In this document: positions 1 to 6,237 of the stretch, piece by piece
How positions within the stretch are numbered: position 1 is the stretch's first letter
Layout of the letters: each line of letters opens with the position of its first letter
Assembly: GCA_937910255.1 (NCBI GenBank)
Contig: CALEOQ010000503.1
Coordinates: 1 to 40,157, forward strand
Direction of reading: 5' to 3'
Length of the DNA stretch: 40,157 nucleotides
Source: an uncultured Caulobacteraceae bacterium
GTDB lineage: Bacteria; Pseudomonadota; Alphaproteobacteria; Caulobacterales; Caulobacteraceae
Notes under the pieces: generated by a model
Databases searched by the model: none
Told to the model about the DNA's origin: nothing
What the model saw: the letters and a program-made list of their open reading frames with translations, nothing else
Translations under genes and position numbers: made by a program

Positions 1-1
1 G

Positions 2-310
2 CCTCGGCCAGCCCGTCCCCGCCGCGCGGCCGCTCGCCCCTCGCGGGTCGTGCCGCCGCCGCGTCCGCTGGTGGTGGCCCTGTCCCCGGCGCCTGAGGGG
101 CCCGGCCTGATCACCGACATGGCGCGGCTCGGCGTCCACGCCTGCAAGTGGCCGATCGGCGATCCCAAGAGCCCGGACTTCAGCTTCTGCGGCCGCCATG
201 CGGAAGGGCGCTATTGCACCGCTCACGAGACCCAGGGCGTGCGGCCGGGGACCGCCTGGCGCGTCGACCGCGACCCTGTCGTCCGCCGCGCTTTGGCCGG
301 CTTGATCTGA
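2..310 (+). CDS. gcrA: GcrA-type cell cycle regulator, C-terminal part (5' end off window)
   Basis: The frame is open from the left edge to a TGA at 308-310. The end of the protein carries the hallmark of the GcrA C-terminal domain: an ACKWPIGDP block, then a CG pair and a C..H pair (FSFCGRH, RYCTAH), closing with RALAGLI much as Caulobacter GcrA closes with a short hydrophobic tail. GcrA works with sigma-70 at methylated GANTC promoters in alphaproteobacteria. The N-terminal helix-turn-helix and most of the Pro/Ala linker would lie outside the window. A GTG at 50 would give a helix-turn-helix-less 86-residue protein, but continuation upstream is more likely. The next gene starts 13 bases downstream. 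Confidence 0.8.
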   Translation, partial: PRPARPRRAAARPSRVVPPPRPLVVALSPAPEGPGLITDMARLGVHACKWPIGDPKSPDFSFCGRHAEGRYCTAHETQGVRPGTAWRVDRDPVVRRALAGLI

Positions 311-323
311 GTGGAGATGAACC

Positions 324-872
324 ATGCTCCCCTCCCCGCTCCTGCGCTACGCGGAGGATCAGCCCGTGGCGGCGGCCGCGCCGCCACGGGCCCCCGGCAG
401 CGGCATGATCATCCCGCCGTTCACCACCCTCGCGGCGTGGCTGGCCGAGATCGATCGCCAAGGCGCCCTGATGCGGGCGAGGCGCTGTCTCTATGAGCGG
501 TTCGACCGCACCGCCCGCGCCCTCACGGCCGGGCGCATCCGCCGGGCGGACGATCCGGTCGCCATTGCCGAGCTGGTGGGTCGCCTACGGGCGGCCCGCT
601 ATCCGTGGGGCCATGACCTCCATGAGCTCGACCGCGTGTGGTCGCGCGCCGAACTCGGCGTCCTGATCACCGAGGCGGTCAATCGCCAGCGGCAGCTGGC
701 CATCGGCCGGGTGACGCCGCGGCTCAAGGGGCCGGCGCTGGATCCTCGGCGGCTGCCGGACGACCGCCTCGATCATCTGATCCAGCATCATAGGGACCTG
801 CAGGTGGTGGATGCGCTGCGCGCCGAGCGCCGGCGGCGCGAGAGCTTGCGAGGCGATCATGCGACCGCCTGA
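324..872 (+). CDS. hypothetical protein, Arg-rich helical (182 aa)
   Basis: I do not recognise this protein. It has a GGAG ribosome site at 312-315 ahead of the ATG. After an Ala/Pro-rich N-terminus of about 30 residues the rest is predicted helical and rich in Arg, Leu and Asp, with no membrane segment or signal peptide and no obvious catalytic motif. Its stop overlaps the start of the DpdA-family gene (ATG at 859), so the two are probably translationally coupled. That coupling is the only functional clue and suggests a partner of the downstream protein. Codon use matches the neighbours. Confidence 0.6.
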   Translation: MLPSPLLRYAEDQPVAAAAPPRAPGSGMIIPPFTTLAAWLAEIDRQGALMRARRCLYERFDRTARALTAGRIRRADDPVAIAELVGRLRAARYPWGHDLHELDRVWSRAELGVLITEAVNRQRQLAIGRVTPRLKGPALDPRRLPDDRLDHLIQHHRDLQVVDALRAERRRRESLRGDHATA

Positions 873-1731
873 CCGGTCCTACCCGCTGACGCGCGATGTC
901 GACTTCCGCTTCTATGTCGGCATCCACCATCCGCGTCTGGCCTGGCCGCTGACCTTGCGCGGCTTCCCCGTGTGCATCTCGGCCAATGTGCTACGCGACC
1001 GCGTTTGCGAGGTCCCGTTTCTTGGGTGTGATGAGCCCTGGTTGCTGGATTCGGGCGCCTTTACCCAGGTCGCCCTGCAGGGCGGGTTCAGCCAAAGCCC
1101 CAAGGCCTATGCGGCGATGATCCGCCGCTACGCGGCGACGGGTCTCATCGCCGCTTCGACCCAGGACTACATGTGCGAGCTGCTGGCGCTGAAAGCCACG
1201 GGCCTCAGCGTCGCCAGGCATCAGACCCTGACCCTGGACCGGTTCGACGCGATCCAGGACGCTGGCACAGGACGCGTGCATCTGCTTGCCGTGCTGCAAG
1301 GCCGACGGCCCGACGACTACCGTCGTCACCTCGAGGCCTACGGCGACCGCATCGGTCACGGCGCCTGGGTGGGCGTGGGATCGCTCTGCAAGCGTCAGGG
1401 CGACCCGGCGGTGATCGCCGCTATCCTCGACGCCATCCTGCAGGACCGGCCGGACCTGCGGCTGCACGGGTTCGGCTGCAAGCGGACCTCGTTGCTGGAT
1501 GAGGCCGTCAGAAGCCGCCTGGCCACGGCCGACAGCATGGCGTGGTCCTTCGCGGCCCGCTTCGAGGGTCGGGACCAGAACGCCTGGGACGAGGCCGGCC
1601 GGTTCGCGCTCGGCGTGGGCGGGTGTCCAGAAGCGGTGGATCGGCTGGGCGCGGCGGCGGGGTGGCGCCGGGCCGTGGAGAGGTCCGCTGCAGCGTCCGA
1701 ACGCGGGGTGGGCGCGGCCCTCTGGCTCTAG
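859..1731 (+). CDS. DpdA-family tRNA-guanine-transglycosylase-like protein (290 aa)
   Basis: The protein has the ordered signature blocks of the DpdA/TGT-like family: FYVGIHHP near residue 18, LLDSGAFT at 62-69, TQDYMCE at 101-107, LAVLQG at 143-148, VGVGSLCKRQ at 171-180, LHGFGCK at 202-208 and ADSMAWSF at 224-231. By analogy to TGT, Asp64 would be the general base and Asp225 the nucleophile. DpdA enzymes insert 7-deazaguanine bases into DNA, while TGTs act on tRNA. The C-terminal CxCxxC zinc site of bacterial TGT is absent, as expected for DpdA-like proteins. I chose the ATG at 859 because it has a GCGAGG ribosome site and overlaps the previous stop; the open frame extends to 811. No preQ0-synthesis or other dpd genes are nearby. 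Confidence 0.75.
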   Translation: MRPPDRSYPLTRDVDFRFYVGIHHPRLAWPLTLRGFPVCISANVLRDRVCEVPFLGCDEPWLLDSGAFTQVALQGGFSQSPKAYAAMIRRYAATGLIAASTQDYMCELLALKATGLSVARHQTLTLDRFDAIQDAGTGRVHLLAVLQGRRPDDYRRHLEAYGDRIGHGAWVGVGSLCKRQGDPAVIAAILDAILQDRPDLRLHGFGCKRTSLLDEAVRSRLATADSMAWSFAARFEGRDQNAWDEAGRFALGVGGCPEAVDRLGAAAGWRRAVERSAAASERGVGAALWL

Positions 1732-1755
1732 GGGACCTCGCCACCAATCGCCGGC

Positions 1756-1792
1756 CCCCACAAGGGGCGCTGCGCTCAAAGCCCTTGTGGGG
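1756..1792. repeat. Perfect 11-bp inverted repeat in leader of the DUF2493 gene
   Basis: CCCCACAAGGG (1756-1766) and CCCTTGTGGGG (1782-1792) form an 11-bp stem around a 15-base loop containing GCTGCGCT. It lies in the 134-base gap before the DUF2493 gene. The loop core recurs in the leader repeats at 2937-3102 and 4286-4445. Confidence 0.6.
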
Positions 1793-1865
1793 CCCGCCGC
1801 TGGGCGGCGCGAGGCGGTCCCGAGCCGACGGGCTCGCACCCCCAACCCCGCGAAGGGACTTTCCC

Positions 1866-2795
1866 ATGCAGCTTCCCCCTCCCCTCTCCTCAGACCGACT
1901 GACCGCCTACGAGGCCCAGGCTCTCCAACTGGAGGACACCCGAACCCATCCGCCGGAGGCGGCGCTTCACCAGCTCGGCACGAGCCTCATGACCGAGCTG
2001 CTCGACATCGTCGGCGAGTCCGCCCTGGAGGACTTCCATGTCCTGATCGGCGAGGCCCTGATCGGCGCCTTCCACTCCGTGGCCCAACGCATCGAGCGCG
2101 ACGCCGACAAGGCCCGCGATCAGCTGGGCGGCCTGGTCCGGGATTTCGACGGGTCCGAGGTGCTCGACACCGAGATCCAGGAAGCCACCCTGAAGGCCTG
2201 CACCGCAGACGTCGCCACCCTGGCGATGGAGATCGTGCGAGATGCGGCCGCGGCCACCTACACGACCGCGACCGGCGAGGTCTGGAGCCCCTGGAAGGGC
2301 TCGGTGAAGGCTACCCGCACCACGGCGGCGCAGATCGAGGCGCGCGACGCCCTGCGGGCCGCCAAGGCCCGCAAGCACGCCGCGACGGACCCTGGGGCGA
2401 CCGTGGTCGCCTTCCGAGCCGCGCCGCAGGCTGACACCGCCGAGGATGCGAGCCGCATCTTCGACGCCCTCAATTGGGCCCGGGAGCAATGGCCGGACAT
2501 GGCGCTGGCGACCTCCGGCGCCAAGGGCGCCGAGAAGCTGGCGATCAAGTGGGCCAAGCAGAAGGGCGTCACCCTGGTGCTGGCCAAGGCCGATTTCGAC
2601 CGCCATGGCCGGGCGGCCCCGTTCCGAGCCAATGACGAGATGCTGGAGCTCGATCCGGTGTGCGTCCTCACCCTGGCTAACTCGATCAATCCGGAGCGGG
2701 CGGCGGACCTGAAGCCCTTTGGGCCGGCGTTGAACCTGGCCCAGAAGGCCGGAGAACGGGGTCTTCGTCATCACCCGGTCAAGGCGCGGGCCTGA
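1866..2795 (+). CDS. DUF2493 (SLOG-superfamily) domain protein (309 aa)
   Basis: The C-terminal third looks like a DUF2493/YpsA-type Rossmann domain. It has TSGAKGAEKLAIKWAKQKGV around residues 217-236, a variant of the GGAxGxDxxAxxWA nucleotide-binding loop, then a strand and the PFRANDEML helix start. SLOG domains are thought to bind nucleotides or cleave nucleotide conjugates. This type is frequent on alphaproteobacterial plasmids and ICEs with no assigned role. The N-terminal 190 residues are helical and acidic. The open frame extends upstream to 1542 inside the previous gene, but the ATG at 1866 is the first sensible start after that gene ends. A terminator-like hairpin follows the stop. 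Confidence 0.72.
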   Translation: MQLPPPLSSDRLTAYEAQALQLEDTRTHPPEAALHQLGTSLMTELLDIVGESALEDFHVLIGEALIGAFHSVAQRIERDADKARDQLGGLVRDFDGSEVLDTEIQEATLKACTADVATLAMEIVRDAAAATYTTATGEVWSPWKGSVKATRTTAAQIEARDALRAAKARKHAATDPGATVVAFRAAPQADTAEDASRIFDALNWAREQWPDMALATSGAKGAEKLAIKWAKQKGVTLVLAKADFDRHGRAAPFRANDEMLELDPVCVLTLANSINPERAADLKPFGPALNLAQKAGERGLRHHPVKARA

Positions 2796-2804
2796 ACCAG
2801 CCGG

Positions 2805-2836
2805 TGCGGCGGCCGCAAGGTCGCCGCATCTTCTTT
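2805..2836 (+). terminator. Probable rho-independent terminator after the DUF2493 gene
   Basis: TGCGGCGGCC and GGTCGCCGCA (2805-2828) pair with one internal mismatch around a GCAA tetraloop. They are followed directly by the T-rich tract TCTTCTTT (2829-2836). It starts nine bases after the stop codon of the upstream gene. Confidence 0.7.
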
Positions 2837-2936
2837 GTCGATGATCCGCGAGGGCTTTGGGAGCCGGCAGGGTCATCACTGGCTCACCAGGATCTCTAAT
2901 CGGCGAGCGGGCGGGCTGAACGCGATCTCTCAGCGA

Positions 2937-3102
2937 ACCTGGGCCGGGGCCGTTCGGGCTCAAGGCGACCTCGCCAAAGGGCGAGGCGTCGGCGCCGGAC
3001 CCTCCGGCCTTCCTTCGCTGCGCTCCGTGCAGGCCGGTTTCCAGCGCCGCCGACCCTGAGCCCGCCCCTCTCCCCGTCCCGGCCGGTCGCATGATCGCGG
3101 GA
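2937..3102 (+). repeat. Leader repeat copy A (upstream of the 72-aa gene)
   Basis: This roughly 165-base non-coding stretch is clearly related to 4286-4445. Shared blocks include CGACCTCG, GGGCGAGGCG, GCCGGACCCTCCGG, CTTCGCTGCGCT, ACCGGTTTCCA-like and TGATCGCGG. It contains the stem CCGGCCT (3004-3010) / AGGCCGG (3031-3037). It ends about 33 bases before a start codon, as copy B ends about 47 bases before ssb. It may be a promoter or regulatory cassette. The rest of the gap (2837-2936) shows nothing recognisable. Confidence 0.6.
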
Positions 3103-3134
3103 TGAGCCCGCCGGTCGAGCAACGGAGACTTCAG

Positions 3135-3350
3135 ATGGCGAGCATGGCGATGGCGCAGGCGGTTCTGGAACACGCCCACGAATTCTACGACGTGGGCAAC
3201 TGGTACGTCGTGGCGGAATGCTGGGACCTATGGTCGGTGCAGGAAGAGCTCGATCGCCACGAGGACAGCGCCAAAGTCCCCTTCGGTCTGGAGACCGCGG
3301 CTATCGCCCATTTCGCGAGCCGGTTCGGCGCGCCGCAGCGAGCTCACTGA
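3135..3350 (+). CDS. small hypothetical protein (71 aa)
   Basis: I do not recognise this protein. I chose the ATG at 3135 because a GGAG lies seven bases ahead (3124-3127) and because the longer frame from 3102 reaches into leader repeat A. The sequence is acidic and aromatic in the middle (EFYDVGNWYVVAECWDLW), with no signal peptide or membrane segment. It is probably soluble and helical. It is an isolated gene between two accessory genes with individual leaders. Confidence 0.5.
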   Translation: MASMAMAQAVLEHAHEFYDVGNWYVVAECWDLWSVQEELDRHEDSAKVPFGLETAAIAHFASRFGAPQRAH

Positions 3351-3447
3351 GGCGTCGGGGCGGCCGCGCGGCGGTCGCCCCTGTTGCCTTGTGCGGAAAG
3401 GTTCGGGCCGGCGGGCGTTGTAGGCAACGCGCCGACCGGACACCGCG

Positions 3448-4113
3448 ATGAAGCCGACCATCACAGCCTTTGCCTGCTCGCCCGACGAAGGGGTGGGTCT
3501 GGCGCGCGACATGCGGGTCCGCTGGGCGCTCGAGGAGGTCGGCCAGCCCTACGACGTGCGTCTGTTGTCGATGGCGGCGCTCAAAGAGCCCGAGCATCGG
3601 GCCCGCAATCCGTTCGGCAGTATCCCGACCTATGAAGCGGGCGACCTGGTCTTGTTCAAGTCCGGGGCGATCGTGCTGCACATCGCCCAGACCCACGCCG
3701 GCCTCCTGCCGCCGCCGGGGCCGGAGCGCGAGCGCGCCGTCATGTGGATCTTCGCCGCCCTCAATACGGTCGAGCCGCCGATCGTCGAGCATGAGATCGC
3801 CACCTTCTTCGAGCGGGACAAGCCGTGGCGGGACGAGCATTTGGCGATGGTGGAGGAGCGGGTGCGGAGTCGCCTCTCCGACCTAGCGCACCGGCTGGGC
3901 GATGCAGCGTGGCTGGACGGCCGGTTCAGTGCGGCCGATCTGATGATGGTCCTGGTGCTTCGCCGGCTGGAAGGCTCCGGCCTGGTCGAAGAGCATCCGA
4001 CCCTCGCGGCCTATGTGGAGCGGGGAACGGCTCGCCCGGCGTACCAGCGCGCCTTTCGCGATCAGGCGGAGGTCTACGCCCGCGCCGCTGGTACAGCTCC
4101 AAACCAGCCTTAG
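3448..4113 (+). CDS. glutathione S-transferase family protein (221 aa)
   Basis: The length and two-domain plan are those of a GST. The N-terminal thioredoxin-like half has a cis-Pro segment and glutathione-site block NPFGSIPTYEAGDLVLFKSGAI (about 51-72). The helical C-terminal half has the N-capping motif FSAADLMMVLVLRRLEG (about 155-171). The catalytic residue near the N-terminus is not the usual Tyr/Ser of a known class that I can identify (FACSPDEG). GSTs conjugate glutathione to electrophiles or act as peroxidases. GSTs of this kind often ride on alphaproteobacterial mobile elements. It sits alone with its own 97-base leader. Confidence 0.85.
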   Translation: MKPTITAFACSPDEGVGLARDMRVRWALEEVGQPYDVRLLSMAALKEPEHRARNPFGSIPTYEAGDLVLFKSGAIVLHIAQTHAGLLPPPGPERERAVMWIFAALNTVEPPIVEHEIATFFERDKPWRDEHLAMVEERVRSRLSDLAHRLGDAAWLDGRFSAADLMMVLVLRRLEGSGLVEEHPTLAAYVERGTARPAYQRAFRDQAEVYARAAGTAPNQP

Positions 4114-4285
4114 CGCGGCAGGCCCTGCCCCCGTTCTAGATGTTGGGGAGCAGGTGCTCAGGTGTCGCTTTGCCGCCAGGTTGCGGCTCTACGCCGGCGA
4201 CCGTGACCCGCGTTGGGAGTCAGCATTGTCCCCTCCCCTCTCGGTCGACCGAGGCGTCAGGCGGTCCCGCGCGATCAATCACTGA

Positions 4286-4445
4286 AACCTAGGCCGGGTC
4301 GCTTACGGGCGAAGCCGACCTCGCAGGGCGAGGCGGCCGGGCCGGACCCTCCGGTCTTCGCTGCGCTGCAGACCGGTTTCCAACCCGGCCGGACTTCACC
4401 CCCTCGCTGGTCCCCGACCTGGGCGGTCTCGTGATCGCGGCAGGG
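4286..4445 (+). repeat. Leader repeat copy B (upstream of ssb)
   Basis: This is the diverged partner of 2937-3102. It contains the stem CCGGTCT (4351-4357) / AGACCGG (4370-4376) around TCGCTGCGCTGC. Compared with copy A the two stem arms have changed together (GGCCT to GGTCT, AGGCC to AGACC), so the pairing is kept. The stretch 4114-4285 before it, following the GST gene, holds nothing I can identify. Confidence 0.6.
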
Positions 4446-4491
4446 ACCGCGGGCCGCCTGGGCTTTTCCGGGCGGAAGACGGAGAAAGACG

Positions 4492-4857
4492 ATGCTGAAC
4501 CAAGTCCAACTGATCGGTTTCACGGGCGCCGACGCGGAAATCCGCAGCACGCAAGGCGGCAAGAAGGTCGCCACCCTGAGGGTCTGCACCAGCCGCTACA
4601 CCAAGAAGAACGGCGAACGGAAGGACTACCCCACCTGGCATCAGGTCGAAATCTGGAACCAGGCGACGGTGAACTGGCTGGCCTCCAAGGGCCTCGCGAA
4701 AGGCTCCAAAGTCTTCGTCCAGGGCGAGATCCGCCACGACCGCTACACCGACAACGATGGCGTCGAGCGGTTCTTCTCCAAGGTGGTCATCGCCATGCCC
4801 GGCCACGAGTTGAAGTCCCTGGACCGGCCGGAGCACAACCCCGCCGACGAGGACTGA
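4492..4857 (+). CDS. ssb: single-stranded DNA-binding protein (121 aa)
   Basis: This is an OB-fold SSB: MLNQVQLIGFTGADAEIRSTQGGKKVATLRVCTS at the start, then WHQVEIWNQ (residues 45-53) and the GSKVFVQGEIRHDRYTDNDG strand pair (about 66-85). It is shorter than chromosomal SSB (about 150-180 residues). The tail ends in NPADED rather than the DDDIPF peptide that recruits repair proteins, so it probably coats ssDNA during transfer or replication without the usual partners. A GGAG-type ribosome site precedes the ATG. Leader repeat B lies just upstream and a strong hairpin just downstream. Confidence 0.93.
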   Translation: MLNQVQLIGFTGADAEIRSTQGGKKVATLRVCTSRYTKKNGERKDYPTWHQVEIWNQATVNWLASKGLAKGSKVFVQGEIRHDRYTDNDGVERFFSKVVIAMPGHELKSLDRPEHNPADED

Positions 4858-4866
4858 TCTGCACGG

Positions 4867-4892
4867 CCCCCGCCCGCGATGCCGGGCGGGGG
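4867..4892 (+). terminator. Terminator-like hairpin after ssb
   Basis: CCCCCGCCCG (4867-4876) pairs perfectly with CGGGCGGGGG (4883-4892) around CGATGC, nine bases after the ssb stop. There is only a short pyrimidine tail (TCTCC), so termination is probable but not certain. Confidence 0.6.
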
Positions 4893-4921
4893 TCTCCGTT
4901 GCAAGGTTCCCCGCCCTCCAA

Positions 4922-4937
4922 GTTTGTATGTCCAAAC
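4922..4937. promoter_or_regulatory. 16-bp dyad GTTTGTATGTCCAAAC, copy 1 (parS-like or operator)
   Basis: This is the exact reverse complement of the copies at 6986-7001 and 9895-9910. With flanking bases the arms are AGTTTG and CAAACT. It lies between ssb and the partition operon. It could be a partition centromere site bound by the plasmid ParB or an operator for the XRE protein at 10587-11039. Confidence 0.6.
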
Positions 4938-4981
4938 TGCCGCTCGCACAGGCGGCGCCAACGCCATCCCCGGCGAAGAAA

Positions 4982-5018
4982 ACATCATTAATTTCTCGCG
5001 CAGAAAACATAATGATGT
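4982..5018. promoter_or_regulatory. Inverted pair of ACATCATTA motifs upstream of the partition operon
   Basis: ACATCATTA (4982-4990) and TAATGATGT (5010-5018) form a perfect 9-bp inverted pair. A third direct copy lies at 5174-5182 (ACATCATTA followed by cGTTTT, echoing the TAATGATGT copy, which reads ACATCATTAtGTTTT on the other strand). The AT-rich pair sits ahead of the small gene at 5047. It is a good candidate for the promoter-operator of the partition operon, perhaps bound by the ribbon-helix-helix protein. Confidence 0.5.
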
Positions 5019-5046
5019 ATTCTAGCGTCAGAATCGGAGTGATCCC

Positions 5047-5172
5047 ATGTGGGCCGCCATCCTCGTGTTCATCGCCTTCGCCCTGGTCGGGCGAATCCAC
5101 GCCCCTCGCAGGAGCGAGGCGGAATGGCTGCTGTGGCGGCAAAATCAGGAAGGCCGCTACGATGACGGCTGA
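5047..5172 (+). CDS. predicted small single-pass membrane protein (41 aa)
   Basis: The ATG at 5047 has a GGAG at 5036-5039, seven bases upstream. It reads MWAAILVFIAFALVGRIHAP, then a charged tail of about 20 residues ending EGRYDDG. One N-terminal hydrophobic helix (residues 2-15) is followed by basic residues. It comes directly after the ACATCATTA inverted pair, so it may be the first gene of the partition transcript. I do not recognise it. A random short frame cannot be excluded, but the ribosome site and composition favour a gene. Confidence 0.4.
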   Translation: MWAAILVFIAFALVGRIHAPRRSEAEWLLWRQNQEGRYDDG

Positions 5173-5286
5173 AACATCATTACGTTTTGAGTATGCTGCG
5201 CCGGCGCGCCGTCGCCGACCGAATCGGTCGCGGCGCGAAGGGGCAGCGAGGAATCGGGCGTGGACGACGAAGGCGCTGGCGAAACT

Positions 5287-5466
5287 ATGATGAGCTTGAA
5301 GGTCCCGACGCAGCTGCGCGACGAGATCCGCGCCAAGGCGGTCAAGGAGGGCGTCACCTTGCGCGTGATCGTCCTGCGCGCCCTGAAGGCGGCGGGTTTC
5401 GAGGTGGAGGACGGGGAGCTGGCGGATCGGCGCCCGGCCCACTCGGGCAGGAGAAAAGGCGCGTGA
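5287..5466 (+). CDS. ribbon-helix-helix-like small DNA-binding protein (59 aa)
   Basis: The protein has the pattern of a RHH/CopG-type domain: MSLKVPTQLRDEIRAKAVKE (a short strand then helix 1), then GVTLRVIVLRALKAAGF as the second helix. Small RHH proteins often pair with plasmid ParA as centromere binders and autorepressors. The stop overlaps the ParA start in GTGA (5463-5466), so the two are coupled. A GTG at 5260 would add nine residues and has a GAGGA ahead of it, so the exact start is open (5260, 5287 or 5290). The ACATCATTA motifs upstream are its most likely targets. Confidence 0.65.
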   Translation: MMSLKVPTQLRDEIRAKAVKEGVTLRVIVLRALKAAGFEVEDGELADRRPAHSGRRKGA

Positions 5467-6227
5467 GAACGATCGTCGTCAACAACCAGAAGGGCGGCGT
5501 CGGCAAGACCATGCTGGCGGTTCATTTGGCTTGGTTCCTCGCCGAGGAGCACGGCGCGCGGGTGCTGTTCGTCGACCTCGATCCGCAGGCCAATGCCTCC
5601 TACACCCTCGACGCGGAGCGCAAGGGCGGCATCAGCTCCGCCCTGTTCTTCGGGCCCGACGTGCAGATCGAGGGCCTTCCCGGCATCACGGTCCTTCGCG
5701 CCGACGAGAAGCTGCATTCGGTCGAACAGCATATCAACACGGCCGTGCCGGCCATGGCCAAGCGGTTTGCGGCGCTGAAGGAGCAGTTCGACTACTGCAT
5801 CGTCGACACGCCGCCGACTTGGGGCGGCCGGAATTTCGCGGCCCTGCTGGTGACCGACTACGTGATCTCGCCCATCGACCTGGAGGATTATTCGCTCCAA
5901 GGCGTCGGCACCCTGCGCAAGCAGGTCAAGCTGGTCGAAGATCAGGCGCGCGGCGGCCGGCGCATCGGTTTCCTGGGCCTCCTCCCCTCGCGGCTCATCA
6001 GCAATTCGCCTCGCCAGCGGGAGAACCTGAAGACCCTGATTAATCAGGGTGGAACCTCCCTTATGTTTGAGGGCGTCATCACTCAGCGCCAGGGTTACGC
6101 CGAGGCGCTGAGCACCAAGACGCCCGTCTGGACCATCAAGAAGTCGGCAGCCCAGGACGCGGGTCGAGAGTTGCGCGGCGTGCTGGCCACCATCAAGGAC
6201 CGCATGGCGGCGCCCGTCGCCGCCTGA
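5463..6227 (+). CDS. parA: ParA-family partition ATPase (254 aa)
   Basis: The deviant Walker A motif NQKGGVGKT (residues 8-16) with two lysines is the ParA/MinD hallmark. It is followed by VLFVDLDPQANAS (Walker A' region, about 36-48) and the Walker B-like FDYCIVDTPPTW (about 110-121). The protein lacks an N-terminal helix-turn-helix extension, so it resembles short (type Ib) ParA proteins. ATP-bound ParA coats the nucleoid and moves ParB-bound plasmid. The GTG at 5463 has AGGAGAAAAG ahead and overlaps the RHH stop. The open frame reaches 5187 but that extension is out-of-frame Arg-rich shadow. parB follows after ten bases. Confidence 0.92.
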   Translation: MRTIVVNNQKGGVGKTMLAVHLAWFLAEEHGARVLFVDLDPQANASYTLDAERKGGISSALFFGPDVQIEGLPGITVLRADEKLHSVEQHINTAVPAMAKRFAALKEQFDYCIVDTPPTWGGRNFAALLVTDYVISPIDLEDYSLQGVGTLRKQVKLVEDQARGGRRIGFLGLLPSRLISNSPRQRENLKTLINQGGTSLMFEGVITQRQGYAEALSTKTPVWTIKKSAAQDAGRELRGVLATIKDRMAAPVAA

Positions 6228-6237
6228 AAGGATCGCT

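Noticed and set aside
4928..5290. 120-codon frame upstream of the RHH gene
   Set aside because: It crosses the regulatory repeats and is Arg/Pro-rich shadow; the 41-residue frame at 5047 with a GGAG site is the better candidate.
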